Shown here: positions 47,130-56,123 of the stretch, piece after piece
Numbering within the stretch: position 1 is the first letter of the stretch
Layout of the letters: every line of letters starts with the position of its first letter
NCBI GenBank assembly: GCA_963832785.1
Contig: CAWHVF010000009.1
Span: 62,001 to 126,000 of the forward strand
Reading direction: 5' to 3'
From: CAWBRT01 sp963832785
GTDB lineage: Bacteria; Acidobacteriota; Terriglobia; Terriglobales; Acidobacteriaceae
Length of the DNA: 64,000 nt
The notes under the pieces: model-generated
Seen by the model: the letters and a program-made list of their open reading frames with translations, nothing else
What the model was told of the DNA's origin: nothing
Database searches by the model: none
Made by a program: the position numbers and the translations under genes

Positions 47130-47795
47130 ATGGGACAGAAGGTCCATCCATACGGATTCCGTCTCGGCTACACCAAGCCGTGGAAATCGCGCTGGTTCAT
47201 GGAGCGCGACTTTAGCAAGCTGTTGATCGAAGACGTCAAGCTGAAAAACGAGCTGAAAGAGAAGCTCAAGTCGGCCGGCGTCAGCTCGATCGAGATCGAG
47301 CGCCCCGGCAACAAGCTGCGGGTGATCATCCGCACGGCGCGACCGGGCATCATCATCGGCCGCAAGGGCACCGAGATCGACAAGTTGAAGCAGGAGCTGC
47401 AGAAGCGCACCAATCGCGAGGTCTATGTCGACATCCAGGAGGTGCACAAGCCGGAGCTGGACTCGCAACTGGTGGCCGAGTCGATCGCGCTGCAACTGGA
47501 AAAGCGCGTCGGCTTCCGCCGGGCCATGCGCAAGGCGGTGGACTCGGCGCTGCGCTTCGGCTGCAAGGGCATCAAGGTGCGCGTCAGCGGCCGGCTGAAC
47601 GGCAACGAAATCGCGCGCTCCGAGTGGTACCTGCAGGGACGCCTGCCGCTGCACACCCTGCGCGCCGATATCGACTTCGGTTTCGCCGAGGCCAAGACCA
47701 CCTATGGCGTAATCGGGGTGAAGTGCTGGGTGTACAAGGGCGAGATCCTGACGCAGAAGCGGCGCGATGCGCAGGGCGCGCAGGCAGCGCACTGA
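47130..47795 (+). CDS. rpsC: Ribosomal protein S3
   Basis: A 221-residue S3: GQKVHPYGFRLGYTKPWKSR, the KH-domain GIIIGRKGTEIDKLKQEL, and VRVSGRLNGNEIARSEWY. Normal length. GGAGAAGCAGAT precedes the ATG. An inverted-repeat element follows the stop. Confidence 0.97.
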   Translation: MGQKVHPYGFRLGYTKPWKSRWFMERDFSKLLIEDVKLKNELKEKLKSAGVSSIEIERPGNKLRVIIRTARPGIIIGRKGTEIDKLKQELQKRTNREVYVDIQEVHKPELDSQLVAESIALQLEKRVGFRRAMRKAVDSALRFGCKGIKVRVSGRLNGNEIARSEWYLQGRLPLHTLRADIDFGFAEAKTTYGVIGVKCWVYKGEILTQKRRDAQGAQAAH

Positions 47796-47801
47796 GGAAA
47801 G

Positions 47802-47916
47802 AGGTTTCAGAGTTTCAGGGTTGCAATGTTTCAAGGTTTTGAAAACTTTGTTGGTTGTCTCTTAGCTCCTGAACCCTGAATCCTGAAAAACTCTGAAACC
47901 CTGAAACTTTGAAACC
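47802..47916. repeat. TTTCAAGG/CCTTGAAA-type inverted-repeat element (copy 1)
   Basis: GGTTTCAGAGTTTCAGGGTT at the left is mirrored by AACTCTGAAACCCTGAAAC near 47889-47908. Related copies are at 52483-52619 and 59313-59413, each between ribosomal genes. Confidence 0.65.
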
Positions 47917-47955
47917 GCTTTTGTACGGCTGAGAACCAGGAACTGAGAAACGCAT

Positions 47956-48372
<417 letters not shown>

Positions 48373-48472
48373 CGCCCTGGGGCGGCGGGCTGGAGATTTG
48401 ACGGGTGGCCCACCCGGCAGTGCTTTTGCTCAGGGCCGGGCACTTAGTAGCGAAGGCGAGAGAGAAACAAAG

Positions 48473-48736
48473 ATGGATGCGGAAAAAATTCGCAATTTGA
48501 CCGACGACGAGCTGCGGCACCAGGAGAGCGAGCTTGGCGACCAGCTCTTCCGGCTGAAGTTTCAGCTGAAGATGGGGCAGAGCGAAAGCCTCAAGAAGAT
48601 CCGCGGCTTGCGCAAGGACATCGCGCGCATCAAGACCATCCAGCGCGAGAAGCAACTGGCGGCCGCCAAGGCACCCCAGCAAGCCCAATACGGTCCTGCC
48701 GGGGACCCCGCCAAGAGCGGAACGGAGAAGAAGTAG
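48473..48736 (+). CDS. rpmC: Ribosomal protein L29
   Basis: An 87-residue L29: two-helix core (IRNLTDDELRHQESELGDQL, LRKDIARIKTIQREKQ) plus an Ala/Gln/Pro-rich tail of about 20 residues beyond the usual end. I start at 48473; the longer frame to 48398 is spacer. rpsQ starts two bases after the stop. Confidence 0.95.
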   Translation: MDAEKIRNLTDDELRHQESELGDQLFRLKFQLKMGQSESLKKIRGLRKDIARIKTIQREKQLAAAKAPQQAQYGPAGDPAKSGTEKK

Positions 48737-48738
48737 CC

Positions 48739-49056
48739 ATGCCTGAGACGACACCGACTGCAACCGGCTCCGGCCGCAAGAATTTGATCGGCCTGGTGGT
48801 CTCGACCAAGATGGCCAAGACCATCGTGGTCGAGGTCAAGCGCCAGAAGTCGCACCCGCTGTACCGCCGGGTGGTGGCGCGCTCCAAGAAGTTTTACGCG
48901 CACGACGAGAAGCAGCAGGCGCACGTGGGCGATTTCGTGCGCATCGAGGAGACGCGCCCGCTGTCCAAGCTGAAGCGCTGGCAGTTGAAGGAGATCGTCC
49001 GCCGCGCCGCGCTGGTTCCCGGCGAGGTCAAGGAAGAGACGGCCGAGGCCAACTAG
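48739..49056 (+). CDS. rpsQ: Ribosomal protein S17
   Basis: A 105-residue S17: LIGLVVSTKMAKTIVVEVKR and the core VRIEETRPLSKLKRW. Slightly extended at both ends relative to the usual 84-90 residues. GGAGAAGAAG precedes the start. Confidence 0.96.
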   Translation: MPETTPTATGSGRKNLIGLVVSTKMAKTIVVEVKRQKSHPLYRRVVARSKKFYAHDEKQQAHVGDFVRIEETRPLSKLKRWQLKEIVRRAALVPGEVKEETAEAN

Positions 49057-49098
49057 GCGCGCCCCGCTTGAGGGCAACTCTATCGAGGAGATGGAACC

Positions 49099-49470
49099 AT
49101 GGCGGTAATGATGAGATCGATGCTTGAGGTGGCCGACAATTCCGGCGCCCGCAAGCTGCAAATGATTCTGCCCCTCGGCGGCGCCACCGGGCTCAGCGCG
49201 GGCCTGGGTGACGTGGTGACCGCCGCCGTCAAGGAAGCTTCTCCCGACGGCCAGGTGAAAAAGGGCACGGTGGTCAAGTGCGTCATCGTGCGCACGCGCA
49301 AGGAGCATCGCCGCAAGGACGGCACTTACATCCGCTTCGACCAGAATGCCGCCGTGCTCATCGACGCCACCGGCGAGCCGGTGGGCACGCGCGTCTTCGG
49401 GCCGGTGGCCCGCGAACTGCGCGAGAAGCGCTTTTTGAAGATCGTCTCCCTGGCGCCGGAAGTGCTCTGA
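49099..49470 (+). CDS. rplN: Ribosomal protein L14
   Basis: A 123-residue L14: MLEVADNSGARKLQMILPLG and FGPVARELREKRFLKIVSLA. Standard length. GAGGAGATGGAACC precedes the ATG. Confidence 0.97.
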   Translation: MAVMMRSMLEVADNSGARKLQMILPLGGATGLSAGLGDVVTAAVKEASPDGQVKKGTVVKCVIVRTRKEHRRKDGTYIRFDQNAAVLIDATGEPVGTRVFGPVARELREKRFLKIVSLAPEVL

Positions 49471-49546
49471 GCGCCCCGGGCAGGCGTCGCGCTTTCGCGG
49501 CGGCTGGAACCGGGCGAGCTCGACGGAGGCAATGAGAGGAACAGGA

Positions 49547-49873
49547 ATGGCAGCAACACTCGATATTCGGCGGAACGATACGGTCAAGGTGATCACCGGC
49601 CGCGACAAGGGCAAGCAGGGCCGGGTGCTGCGCGTGCTCGTCGACAAGAACAAGGTGCTGGTCGAGCACGTGTCGGTGGTGAAAAAGACCATGAGCAGCA
49701 AGCGCAATCCCCGGGTCAAGGGTGGCATCGCCGAGCAGGAAAGCCCGATCGCCATCAGCAACGTCATGTTGATGTGCGGCAGTTGCAACCGGCCGGCGCG
49801 CATTGGCCACGAAGTTCGCGGCGACCGCAAAGTGCGTGTCTGCAAGAGCTGCGGCAACACGCTCGAAAAATGA
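49547..49873 (+). CDS. rplX: Ribosomal protein L24
   Basis: A 108-residue L24 with KOW motif (VKVITGRDKGKQGRVLRV) and a C-terminal zinc-ribbon pattern, CGSCNRPARIGHE then CKSCG, found in many bacterial L24 proteins. Start chosen at 49547 after GAGAGGAACAGGA. Confidence 0.95.
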   Translation: MAATLDIRRNDTVKVITGRDKGKQGRVLRVLVDKNKVLVEHVSVVKKTMSSKRNPRVKGGIAEQESPIAISNVMLMCGSCNRPARIGHEVRGDRKVRVCKSCGNTLEK

Positions 49874-49926
49874 TCGTGTGGAGCAGGCGAGAACCGGCTA
49901 CGCAGTTTCGGGCGAAAAACCGGGGC

Positions 49927-49959
49927 CCCCGGCAAACGCCGTAGTTGCGTTTGCCGGGG
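49927..49959. repeat. Perfect 13-bp hairpin between rplX and rplE
   Basis: CCCCGGCAAACGC pairs fully with GCGTTTGCCGGGG around a 7-base loop. A second copy lies between the S14 and S8 genes at 51138-51170. Confidence 0.7.
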
Positions 49960-50021
49960 TGCAAATTGAGCGCCTCACGAACCCGTCAAACCGGAAACCG
50001 TGAGAGAGAGTGAAGGAAGCA

Positions 50022-50744
50022 ATGGCGAAGGAAGATAAACCAGACAAGCCCGAGAAGCCTGATAAGCCTGATAAGCCTAAGGCTCCGGCTCTGCCCAAGG
50101 GTGGTGGAAAGCCGGCAGGGCAGCCGCAGGGCAAGAAGGGCAAGCCGGCCGCCGCGCCGGAGCAGCCGGCATCGGGGCGTCCCAAGCTGAACAATCCGGC
50201 CACGGCCCGGCTGCGCAAGCGCTACCTCGAACAGGTGCGCCCGGCGCTGATGAAGGAGCTGAACCTGGACAATCCCATGGCGGCGCCCAGGCTGGAAAAA
50301 GTGGTGGTCAACATGGGCGTGGGCGAGGCCACGCAGAATCCCAAGATTCTGGACCCGGCGGCGGCCGAGCTGGCGCAGGTCACCGGGCAGAAGCCGGTGA
50401 TAACCAAAGCCAAGAAATCGATTGCCGCCTTCAAGGTGCGCGAAGGCAACGCCATCGGCGCCATGGTGACCTTGCGCGGCGACCGCATGTACGAGTTTCT
50501 CGACCGGCTGATGAACGTGGCCCTGCCGCGCGTGCGCGACTTCCGTGGTGTTTCCACCAAGTCGTTCGACGGGCGCGGCAATTACACCCTGGGAGTTCAC
50601 GATCAGTTGATTTTTCCCGAGATCGATTACTCCAAGGTGGAAAAGCTGAAGGGCATGAACATCACCATCGTCACCACGGCCAAGTCCGATGACGAGGCGC
50701 GGGCATTGTTGCGCCACATGGGTATGCCATTCCGCGCGCAGTAG
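50022..50744 (+). CDS. rplE: Ribosomal protein L5 with a long Lys/Pro-rich N-terminal extension
   Basis: A 240-residue protein. Residues about 58-240 are a complete L5 (LRKRYLEQVRPALMKELNLD, EKVVVNMGVGEATQNPKILD, ITKAKKSIAAFKVREGNAIG). The first 57 residues are low-complexity, dominated by KPDKPEKPDKPDKPK and Gly/Gln-rich sequence, not present in ordinary L5 (about 180 residues). The ATG at 50022 has GAAGGAAG upstream, and no later start has a comparable site, so the extension looks genuine. Confidence 0.94.
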   Translation: MAKEDKPDKPEKPDKPDKPKAPALPKGGGKPAGQPQGKKGKPAAAPEQPASGRPKLNNPATARLRKRYLEQVRPALMKELNLDNPMAAPRLEKVVVNMGVGEATQNPKILDPAAAELAQVTGQKPVITKAKKSIAAFKVREGNAIGAMVTLRGDRMYEFLDRLMNVALPRVRDFRGVSTKSFDGRGNYTLGVHDQLIFPEIDYSKVEKLKGMNITIVTTAKSDDEARALLRHMGMPFRAQ

Positions 50745-50768
50745 CCGGACGTGAGACGAAGGAGATAA

Positions 50769-51032
50769 ATGGCAACCACTGCAAAACGAGTTAAGGATGA
50801 ACTAAAAACTGGGAAGCGATGCCCGAGCTGCCGAGGCAGGGGAGAGGCAGAAGGCAAGAAGTGTTCCCCGTGCAAGGGCTCCGGCAAGATATTCAGGACG
50901 CGCCAGCACAACCGTTGCAAGCTGTGCGGGCGCCCGCGGGGGTACCTGCGCAAGTTCGGCATTTGCCGCCTGTGCTTCCGCGGGCTGGCTCTGCGGGGAG
51001 AGATTCCGGGCGTTTCCAAATCGTCCTGGTAG
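50769..51032 (+). CDS. rpsN: Ribosomal protein S14 type Z with an inserted CxxCxGxG zinc finger
   Basis: An 87-residue S14. The C-terminal 50 residues are a standard zinc-binding S14 (RCKLCGRPRGYLRKFGICRL, then CFRGLALRGEIPG and SKSSW). Type Z proteins are about 61 residues. Here, after the usual MATTAKRVKD start, residues about 17-40 insert CPSCRGRG and CSPCKGSG, the paired CxxCxGxG motif of the DnaJ zinc domain. The whole reads in one frame with GAAGGAGATAA upstream, so a frame error is unlikely. It lies 24 bp after rplE. Confidence 0.94.
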   Translation: MATTAKRVKDELKTGKRCPSCRGRGEAEGKKCSPCKGSGKIFRTRQHNRCKLCGRPRGYLRKFGICRLCFRGLALRGEIPGVSKSSW

Positions 51033-51137
51033 CGCGGGCAGCGGGTCCGCCCGGGGGCGCGCCGCATCGCGCGCCTGGGACCGCGTTCAAAAGGGACCCG
51101 GTAAGTACGTCGCCGCAGGTTCTTTCCCAACCGCGGC

Positions 51138-51170
51138 CTCGGCAAATGCGGAGGTTGCGTTTGCCGGGGT
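51138..51170. repeat. Hairpin repeat between the S14 and S8 genes
   Basis: CCTCGGCAAATGC and GCGTTTGCCGGGG form a 13-bp stem with two G-U pairs. It matches the hairpin at 49927-49959, and both base changes keep pairing in RNA. The 228-bp spacer has no gene. Confidence 0.65.
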
Positions 51171-51260
51171 GGACAGGGGTCAGGCCGGAACGGCCGGCCC
51201 AACCGCCGGTGGCAGCACAGGCGAGGAAAGAGAACGGGCGACGATGAGGAGAAGCATACG

Positions 51261-51659
51261 ATGAGTTTCACCGATCCGGTGGCAGATTTCCTGACACGGA
51301 TTCGCAATGGCCTCAAGTCCCGCCATCAGAAGGTCGACGTGCCGGCCTCCAAGCTCAAGCTGGAGATCGCGCGCATTCTGAAGGAAGAGGGCTACATCGC
51401 GAACTATAAGAGCACGGAAGAGAACGGCAAGCGGATCTTGCGCGTGTATCTGAAGTACGGCAGCGACAACTCCGCAGCCATCTCCAATCTGGCGCGGGTG
51501 TCGCGCCCCGGATGCCGCGTCTATGTGGGCCATTCCGAGATTCCGCGCGTGCTGGGCGGTCTGGGGATCAACATCCTGACCACTCCCAGGGGCGTGATGA
51601 CCGGCAGGCAGGCGCGCAAAGAGGGCCTGGGCGGAGAGATTCTCTGCGAGGTCTATTAG
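51261..51659 (+). CDS. rpsH: Ribosomal protein S8
   Basis: A 132-residue S8: DPVADFLTRIRNGLKSRHQK at the start, RVSRPGCRVYVG and GINILTTPRGVMTGRQARKE at the end. Normal. The next gene is 261 bp away, an unusually long gap for the spc region. Confidence 0.97.
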   Translation: MSFTDPVADFLTRIRNGLKSRHQKVDVPASKLKLEIARILKEEGYIANYKSTEENGKRILRVYLKYGSDNSAAISNLARVSRPGCRVYVGHSEIPRVLGGLGINILTTPRGVMTGRQARKEGLGGEILCEVY

Positions 51660-51920
51660 CGGGACACCCGGCGGGCGCTTGTTTTCCCCGCAGGCGCGCT
51701 TTGCCGGGGGTTGATCAACAACAGCATCGCCACATCGGCCGCCAACAAGCAGCCGAGGCGATGCGAGCAGACGAGCCCGATTCCATGGGTTCCGGTAGAG
51801 CCAGTGGGCTTTCGCCGGCGGCGTGGATGAGGGCCGGAAGCCCGGAAGTCGCAGCTTCCAGCCGGCGCGCAGGCAATGAGAATGCGCCGGCGGTCGGCGG
51901 TCCGGTGTGGAGAGCGGAAA

Positions 51921-52460
51921 ATGTCGAGAATTGGTAAAAAGCCGATTGACTTGCCCAAGGGCGTGAGCTTCAGCGTCGATGGCAACACGGTCAAGGTCAA
52001 GGGCCCGAAGGGCGAGGTGACTAATCACCTGCCGGCGGGCATTGCTCTGGCCCAGCAGGACGGGCACATCGTGGTGACGCGCCAGGACGAGTCCAGGCGC
52101 GCGGTGCACGGGCTGGTGCGCGCCCTGGTCAACAACGCTGTGCACGGCGTGACCACCGGATGGACCAGGGAGCTGGAGATCGTCGGCATCGGATACCGCG
52201 CCGAGCTCAAGGGTAAAGGCATGGTGGTGTTCACCCTGGGCTATTCGCACCCCATCGAGTACCCGCTGCCTTCCGGAATCGCGGTGGCCGTCGATCCCAA
52301 GCAGACGCGGCTGACCATCACCGGAATCGACCGGCAGAAGGTCGGCCAGGTGGCGGCCGAGATGCGCGCCCTGCGTCCGCCCGATCCGTACAAGCAGAAG
52401 GGCGTGCGCTATCTGGGCGAGCGGCTGAAGAAGAAGGTCGGAAAGACGGGAGCAAAATAG
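51921..52460 (+). CDS. rplF: Ribosomal protein L6
   Basis: A 179-residue L6: SRIGKKPIDLPKGVSFSVDG and the C-terminal RPPDPYKQKGVRYLGE motif. Normal length. Start at 51921; the extension to 51876 is spacer. The 261-bp gap upstream contains a weak GC-rich palindrome near 51686-51709 but no gene. Confidence 0.97.
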   Translation: MSRIGKKPIDLPKGVSFSVDGNTVKVKGPKGEVTNHLPAGIALAQQDGHIVVTRQDESRRAVHGLVRALVNNAVHGVTTGWTRELEIVGIGYRAELKGKGMVVFTLGYSHPIEYPLPSGIAVAVDPKQTRLTITGIDRQKVGQVAAEMRALRPPDPYKQKGVRYLGERLKKKVGKTGAK

Positions 52461-52482
52461 CCGCGCGGGCGGTGCTTTGGAG

Positions 52483-52619
52483 AGGTTTCAAGGTTTCAGA
52501 GTTTCAAGGCGGCTTGAACTCTGGAACGCGGCGGGAAGGAATCACGAGGATTCAGGGACAGAGTTTTAGCCCGCAAGAAAGACGCTTTGAAACCCTGAAA
52601 CCTTGAAACTTGGAAACCT
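52483..52619. repeat. TTTCAAGG-type inverted-repeat element (copy 2)
   Basis: AGGTTTCAAGGTTTCAGAG on the left is inverted as TTTGAAACCCTGAAACCTTG on the right, enclosing about 80 bp. Fills the rplF-rplR gap. Confidence 0.65.
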
Positions 52620-52637
52620 TCCACAAGGACAGAGACA

Positions 52638-53015
52638 ATGCTTTCGAAGACTTCCAAGAACGAAGCGCGGCAGAGGATTCACAGCCGCATTCGCAAGAAG
52701 CTGCAGGGAACCGCGGAGCGTCCGCGGCTGAACGTGTATCGCTCGGTGAGCCACATTTACGCCCAGGTGATTGACGACTCCAATGGTAAGACGCTGGTTT
52801 TTGCCAGCTCGCTGGAGCTGGGCAAGTCGGCCGACGGCAAGAAGCACGTCAGCGGCGGCAACATAGCCGCTGCCAAGCAGGTGGGCAAAACCATCGCCGA
52901 GCGCGCCAAGAGCAACGGCGTGACCAAGGTGGTCTTCGACCGCGGCGGCTATCTTTATCACGGGCGCGTCAAGGCGCTGGCCGACGCCGCCCGGGAAGCA
53001 GGCCTGGAATTTTAG
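52638..53015 (+). CDS. rplR: Ribosomal protein L18
   Basis: A 125-residue L18: RIRKKLQGTAERPRLNVYRS, HIYAQVIDD, VVFDRGGYLYHGRVKALADA. Normal length; binds 5S rRNA. ACAAGGACAGAGACA precedes the start. Confidence 0.97.
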   Translation: MLSKTSKNEARQRIHSRIRKKLQGTAERPRLNVYRSVSHIYAQVIDDSNGKTLVFASSLELGKSADGKKHVSGGNIAAAKQVGKTIAERAKSNGVTKVVFDRGGYLYHGRVKALADAAREAGLEF

Positions 53016-53132
53016 CCGACTGGCAAGCGCCGGGCGGCAACGTATTTCCCCTGGTGGCGGATTCAGCCTTGACCAGCCTGAAATCGGGTGGCCGGGCATA
53101 ACGGATTGGCAGGCGTGGGGGTGGAGACAGGA

Positions 53133-53642
53133 ATGGCAATCGTCAAGAAGATAATCGATGCCGGGAAGTTCAACCTGAAGGATCAGGTGGTCAGCATCAA
53201 CCGCGTCACCAAGGTCGTGAAGGGCGGCAAGAACATGTCTTTCGCGGCGCTGGTGGTGGTGGGCGATCCGTCCGCCGCCGTGGTGGGCTACGGTTCCGGC
53301 AAGGCGAAGGAAGTTCCGCAGGCGATCCGCAAGGGCATCGAGGCGGCGAAGAAGAACCTGATCAAGGTGAACCTGTCGCCGACCTCGATTCCGCATGCCT
53401 CGCTGGGCCGCTTCGGCTCCGGGATGGTACTGCTGAAGCCCGCCCCGGAAGGCACCGGGGTGATCGCCGGCGGCGCCGTGCGCGCGGTCATGACCTCGGC
53501 CGGGGTGCAGAACGTGCTCACCAAGTCGATCGGCACGACCAACCCCCACAACGTGGTGAAGGCTACCTTCGACGCCTTGCGCAAGCTGCGCGACCGCAAC
53601 GAAGTGGCCAGCAATCGCGGCAAGTCCGCACAGGAGCTGTGA
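53133..53642 (+). CDS. rpsE: Ribosomal protein S5
   Basis: A 169-residue S5: DQVVSINRVTKVVKGGKNMS, GSGKAKEVPQAIRKGIE and GSGMVLLKPAPEGTGVIAGG. I start at 53133 (GGAGACAGGA upstream) rather than 53088. rpmD follows one base after the stop. Confidence 0.96.
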   Translation: MAIVKKIIDAGKFNLKDQVVSINRVTKVVKGGKNMSFAALVVVGDPSAAVVGYGSGKAKEVPQAIRKGIEAAKKNLIKVNLSPTSIPHASLGRFGSGMVLLKPAPEGTGVIAGGAVRAVMTSAGVQNVLTKSIGTTNPHNVVKATFDALRKLRDRNEVASNRGKSAQEL

Positions 53643-53643
53643 G

Positions 53644-53871
53644 ATGGCGCGCACACGCAACCGCACGCCCCGCAAGCAGGCGCCGGCCGGAGCCAAAATC
53701 CAGTTGAAATGGGTGCGCTCGGCGAATAGCACGCCGCAGAAGCAAAGGGCGGTCATACGCGGGCTGGGTTTTACCCGGCTGTACCAGGTGATCGAGCGCG
53801 AGGATACGCTTTCGATCCGCGGCATGGTAGCCAAGGTGCCGCACCTGGTCGAGATCATCGAGCCCAGCTAG
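53644..53871 (+). CDS. rpmD: Ribosomal protein L30
   Basis: A 75-residue L30: IQLKWVRSANSTPQKQRAVI, GLGFTRLYQVIEREDTLSIR. About 15 residues longer than usual at the basic N-terminus (ARTRNRTPRKQAPAG). After the stop, a GGGTGCCCCACGTCCC repeat word begins at 53880. Confidence 0.95.
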   Translation: MARTRNRTPRKQAPAGAKIQLKWVRSANSTPQKQRAVIRGLGFTRLYQVIEREDTLSIRGMVAKVPHLVEIIEPS

Positions 53872-53991
53872 ATTCACAGGGTGCCCCACGTCCCAATTGC
53901 TCCACTCCAGCCAGCAGACGGCTTGAGTTGGCCACCTAGGAAGTGGCGGAACGAAACAGCGCCGCGGTAGATTCGCGGTAATGGAAAATAT

Positions 53992-54432
53992 ATGAATCTG
54001 TCGAATATTCATGCACCGAAAGGTTCTTCGGAAAAGCGCAAGCGGGTGGGCCGGGGCATGGGCTCGGGCATGGGCAAAACCTCGACCCGCGGCCACAAGG
54101 GCCAGGGATCGCGCAGCGGCGTGAGCTTCATGCGCGGCTTTGAAGGCGGCCAGATGCCGTTGCACCGGCGCCTGCCCAAGCGGGGATTTACCAACATTTT
54201 CAAGAAGGAGTACACGGTGGTGAACCTGGGCCGGCTGGCAGAGCTGGAAATCAGCGAAATTACTCCCGAAATTCTCTTCCAGCGCGGTATCCTGAAGGAT
54301 AAGCACGGCATGGTGAAAATTCTGGGCGTAGGCGAGCTGCGCGCCGCCATGACCGTGCGCGCGCACAAGTTTTCCGAGTCGGCACAGAAGAAGATCACCG
54401 ATGCCGGCGGCAAGGCCGAAGTAATCGCCTGA
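53992..54432 (+). CDS. rplO: Ribosomal protein L15
   Basis: A 146-residue L15: KRKRVGRGMGSGMGKTSTRG, HKGQGSRSG and GGQMPLHRRLPKRGF. Normal length. No strong ribosome site is visible before the ATG (GGTAATGGAAAATAT). Confidence 0.96.
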   Translation: MNLSNIHAPKGSSEKRKRVGRGMGSGMGKTSTRGHKGQGSRSGVSFMRGFEGGQMPLHRRLPKRGFTNIFKKEYTVVNLGRLAELEISEITPEILFQRGILKDKHGMVKILGVGELRAAMTVRAHKFSESAQKKITDAGGKAEVIA

Positions 54433-54606
54433 ACTGCGCTGCTCTGGGGCCGAACTCCGGAGCGGGGCAGCAAGGGCGGGACATATCAACCCGGCAAGAG
54501 CAAGCTGGGCACCGGCGAATTTTTCACTGCGCCGGGGCGCGTAGCGTCTGCCGGGCCCGGGAAGCGCCAGGCGGCGTCGATCGGGAAGGGAACAAGAGGG
54601 TTTCAT

Positions 54607-56013
54607 ATGTTCGAGAAGCTGGCGAACATCTTCCGTATTCCGGACCTGCGCAGGCGGGTTCTATTCACCCTTGCCTTGCTGGCGGTCTATCGCGTGGGTG
54701 CGCACTTTCCCACGCCGGGTATCGACACCGCCGCCCTGCAGCGGCTTTTCGAGACGCAGAGCGGCTCCATGCTGGGGTTTGTCGATCTGTTCAGTGGCGG
54801 CAACCTGCGCCGCCTGACCGTATTTGCCCTGGGCATCATGCCCTACATCACCGCTTCCATCATTCTGCAGTTGCTGACCGTGGTCTACGAGCCGCTGGCG
54901 CGGCTGCAGAAAGAAGGCGAGCTGGGCCGCAAGAAGATCACCCAGTGGACGCGTTACCTGACGGTGGTTCTGAGCGCGGTGCAGTCGCTCGGCATTGCCA
55001 TGATGTTGCAGCGTTCCAGCGGGGCGGGCGGCGAACGACTGGTGCTCAACCCCGGAATCGGCTTTGTCCTCATGACCATGCTGACGCTGACCACGGGCTC
55101 GGCGTTCATCATGTGGCTGGGCGAGCAGATTACCGAGCGCGGGATCGGTAATGGAATGTCGCTGCTGATTTTTACCGGCATTATTGTGGGCCTGCCGCGC
55201 GGCGTTGCCGACCTGGTAGAGAAGATCAAGAACAGCGCCTGGGGCGCGTTTACCGTGCCGGCCATGCTGATCCTTATTGCGGTGATGGTGGCGGTAGTGG
55301 CCTTCATCGTTTTCGTCGAGCGCAGCGAGCGCCGCATTCCGGTGCAGTACGCCAAGCGCGTGGTTGGGCGCAAGATAATGGGCGGACAATCCACCCATCT
55401 GCCGCTGCGGGTCAACTCCGGCGGCGTCATGCCGGTCATTTTCGCCTCTTCCGTGCTCACCTTGCCGCAGACGCTCGGCTACGCGATCAAGGGCAAGAGC
55501 ATGTACCTGGACAACCTGATCCAGCAGTTCAACTGGGGCGAGCCGATCTATACGCTGCTCTACGCCCTGGGGATCATCTTCTTTGCCTACTTCTACGTGT
55601 CGATCGTCTTCAACCCGGTGCAGGTGGCCGACGACATGCGCAAGTACGGTGGCTTTATTCCGGGAATCCGGCCGGGCAAGCGCACCAGCGATTACATCAA
55701 CGAGGTGCTGACCCGCATCACCCTGGTAGGGGCGCTGTATCTGATCATCATCTCGCTGATTCCGGAGTGGATGATCGCCGGTATTCACCTGAACCACCTG
55801 CCCTTCTGGCTGGGCGGAACCCTGTTTGATCGACTGCCCGCGTGGTTGACCAATGGCTTGGGGGTGAATTTCTACTTCGGCGGCACGTCGCTGCTGATTG
55901 TGGTTGGCGTGGCCATGGACACAGTCAACCAGATTGAGTCGCAGTTGATCATGCGTCATTACGAGGGCTTTACCCCGCGCAGCGGCCGCATTCGCGGACG
56001 CCGCACCTGGTAG
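54607..56013 (+). CDS. secY: Preprotein translocase subunit SecY
   Basis: A 468-residue, 10-helix SecY: IFRIPDLRRRVLFTLALLAV at the start, plug-region FSGGNLRRLTVFALGIMPYI, QWTRY, and the cytoplasmic loop ERSERRIPVQYAKR. It is the protein-conducting channel. Slightly longer than E. coli SecY (443). 174-bp spacer upstream with no gene. Confidence 0.97.
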   Translation: MFEKLANIFRIPDLRRRVLFTLALLAVYRVGAHFPTPGIDTAALQRLFETQSGSMLGFVDLFSGGNLRRLTVFALGIMPYITASIILQLLTVVYEPLARLQKEGELGRKKITQWTRYLTVVLSAVQSLGIAMMLQRSSGAGGERLVLNPGIGFVLMTMLTLTTGSAFIMWLGEQITERGIGNGMSLLIFTGIIVGLPRGVADLVEKIKNSAWGAFTVPAMLILIAVMVAVVAFIVFVERSERRIPVQYAKRVVGRKIMGGQSTHLPLRVNSGGVMPVIFASSVLTLPQTLGYAIKGKSMYLDNLIQQFNWGEPIYTLLYALGIIFFAYFYVSIVFNPVQVADDMRKYGGFIPGIRPGKRTSDYINEVLTRITLVGALYLIIISLIPEWMIAGIHLNHLPFWLGGTLFDRLPAWLTNGLGVNFYFGGTSLLIVVGVAMDTVNQIESQLIMRHYEGFTPRSGRIRGRRTW

Positions 56014-56123
56014 CTGTTGTAGCCCAGCACGGGCCAGGACGGCGCGATCTGGACCCGAATTTCACCCCCTGGCGGCCGGAAGAGCTGCCGGAAGGAAGCT
56101 AAGGGACAAAAAAGAAAAGGGAA

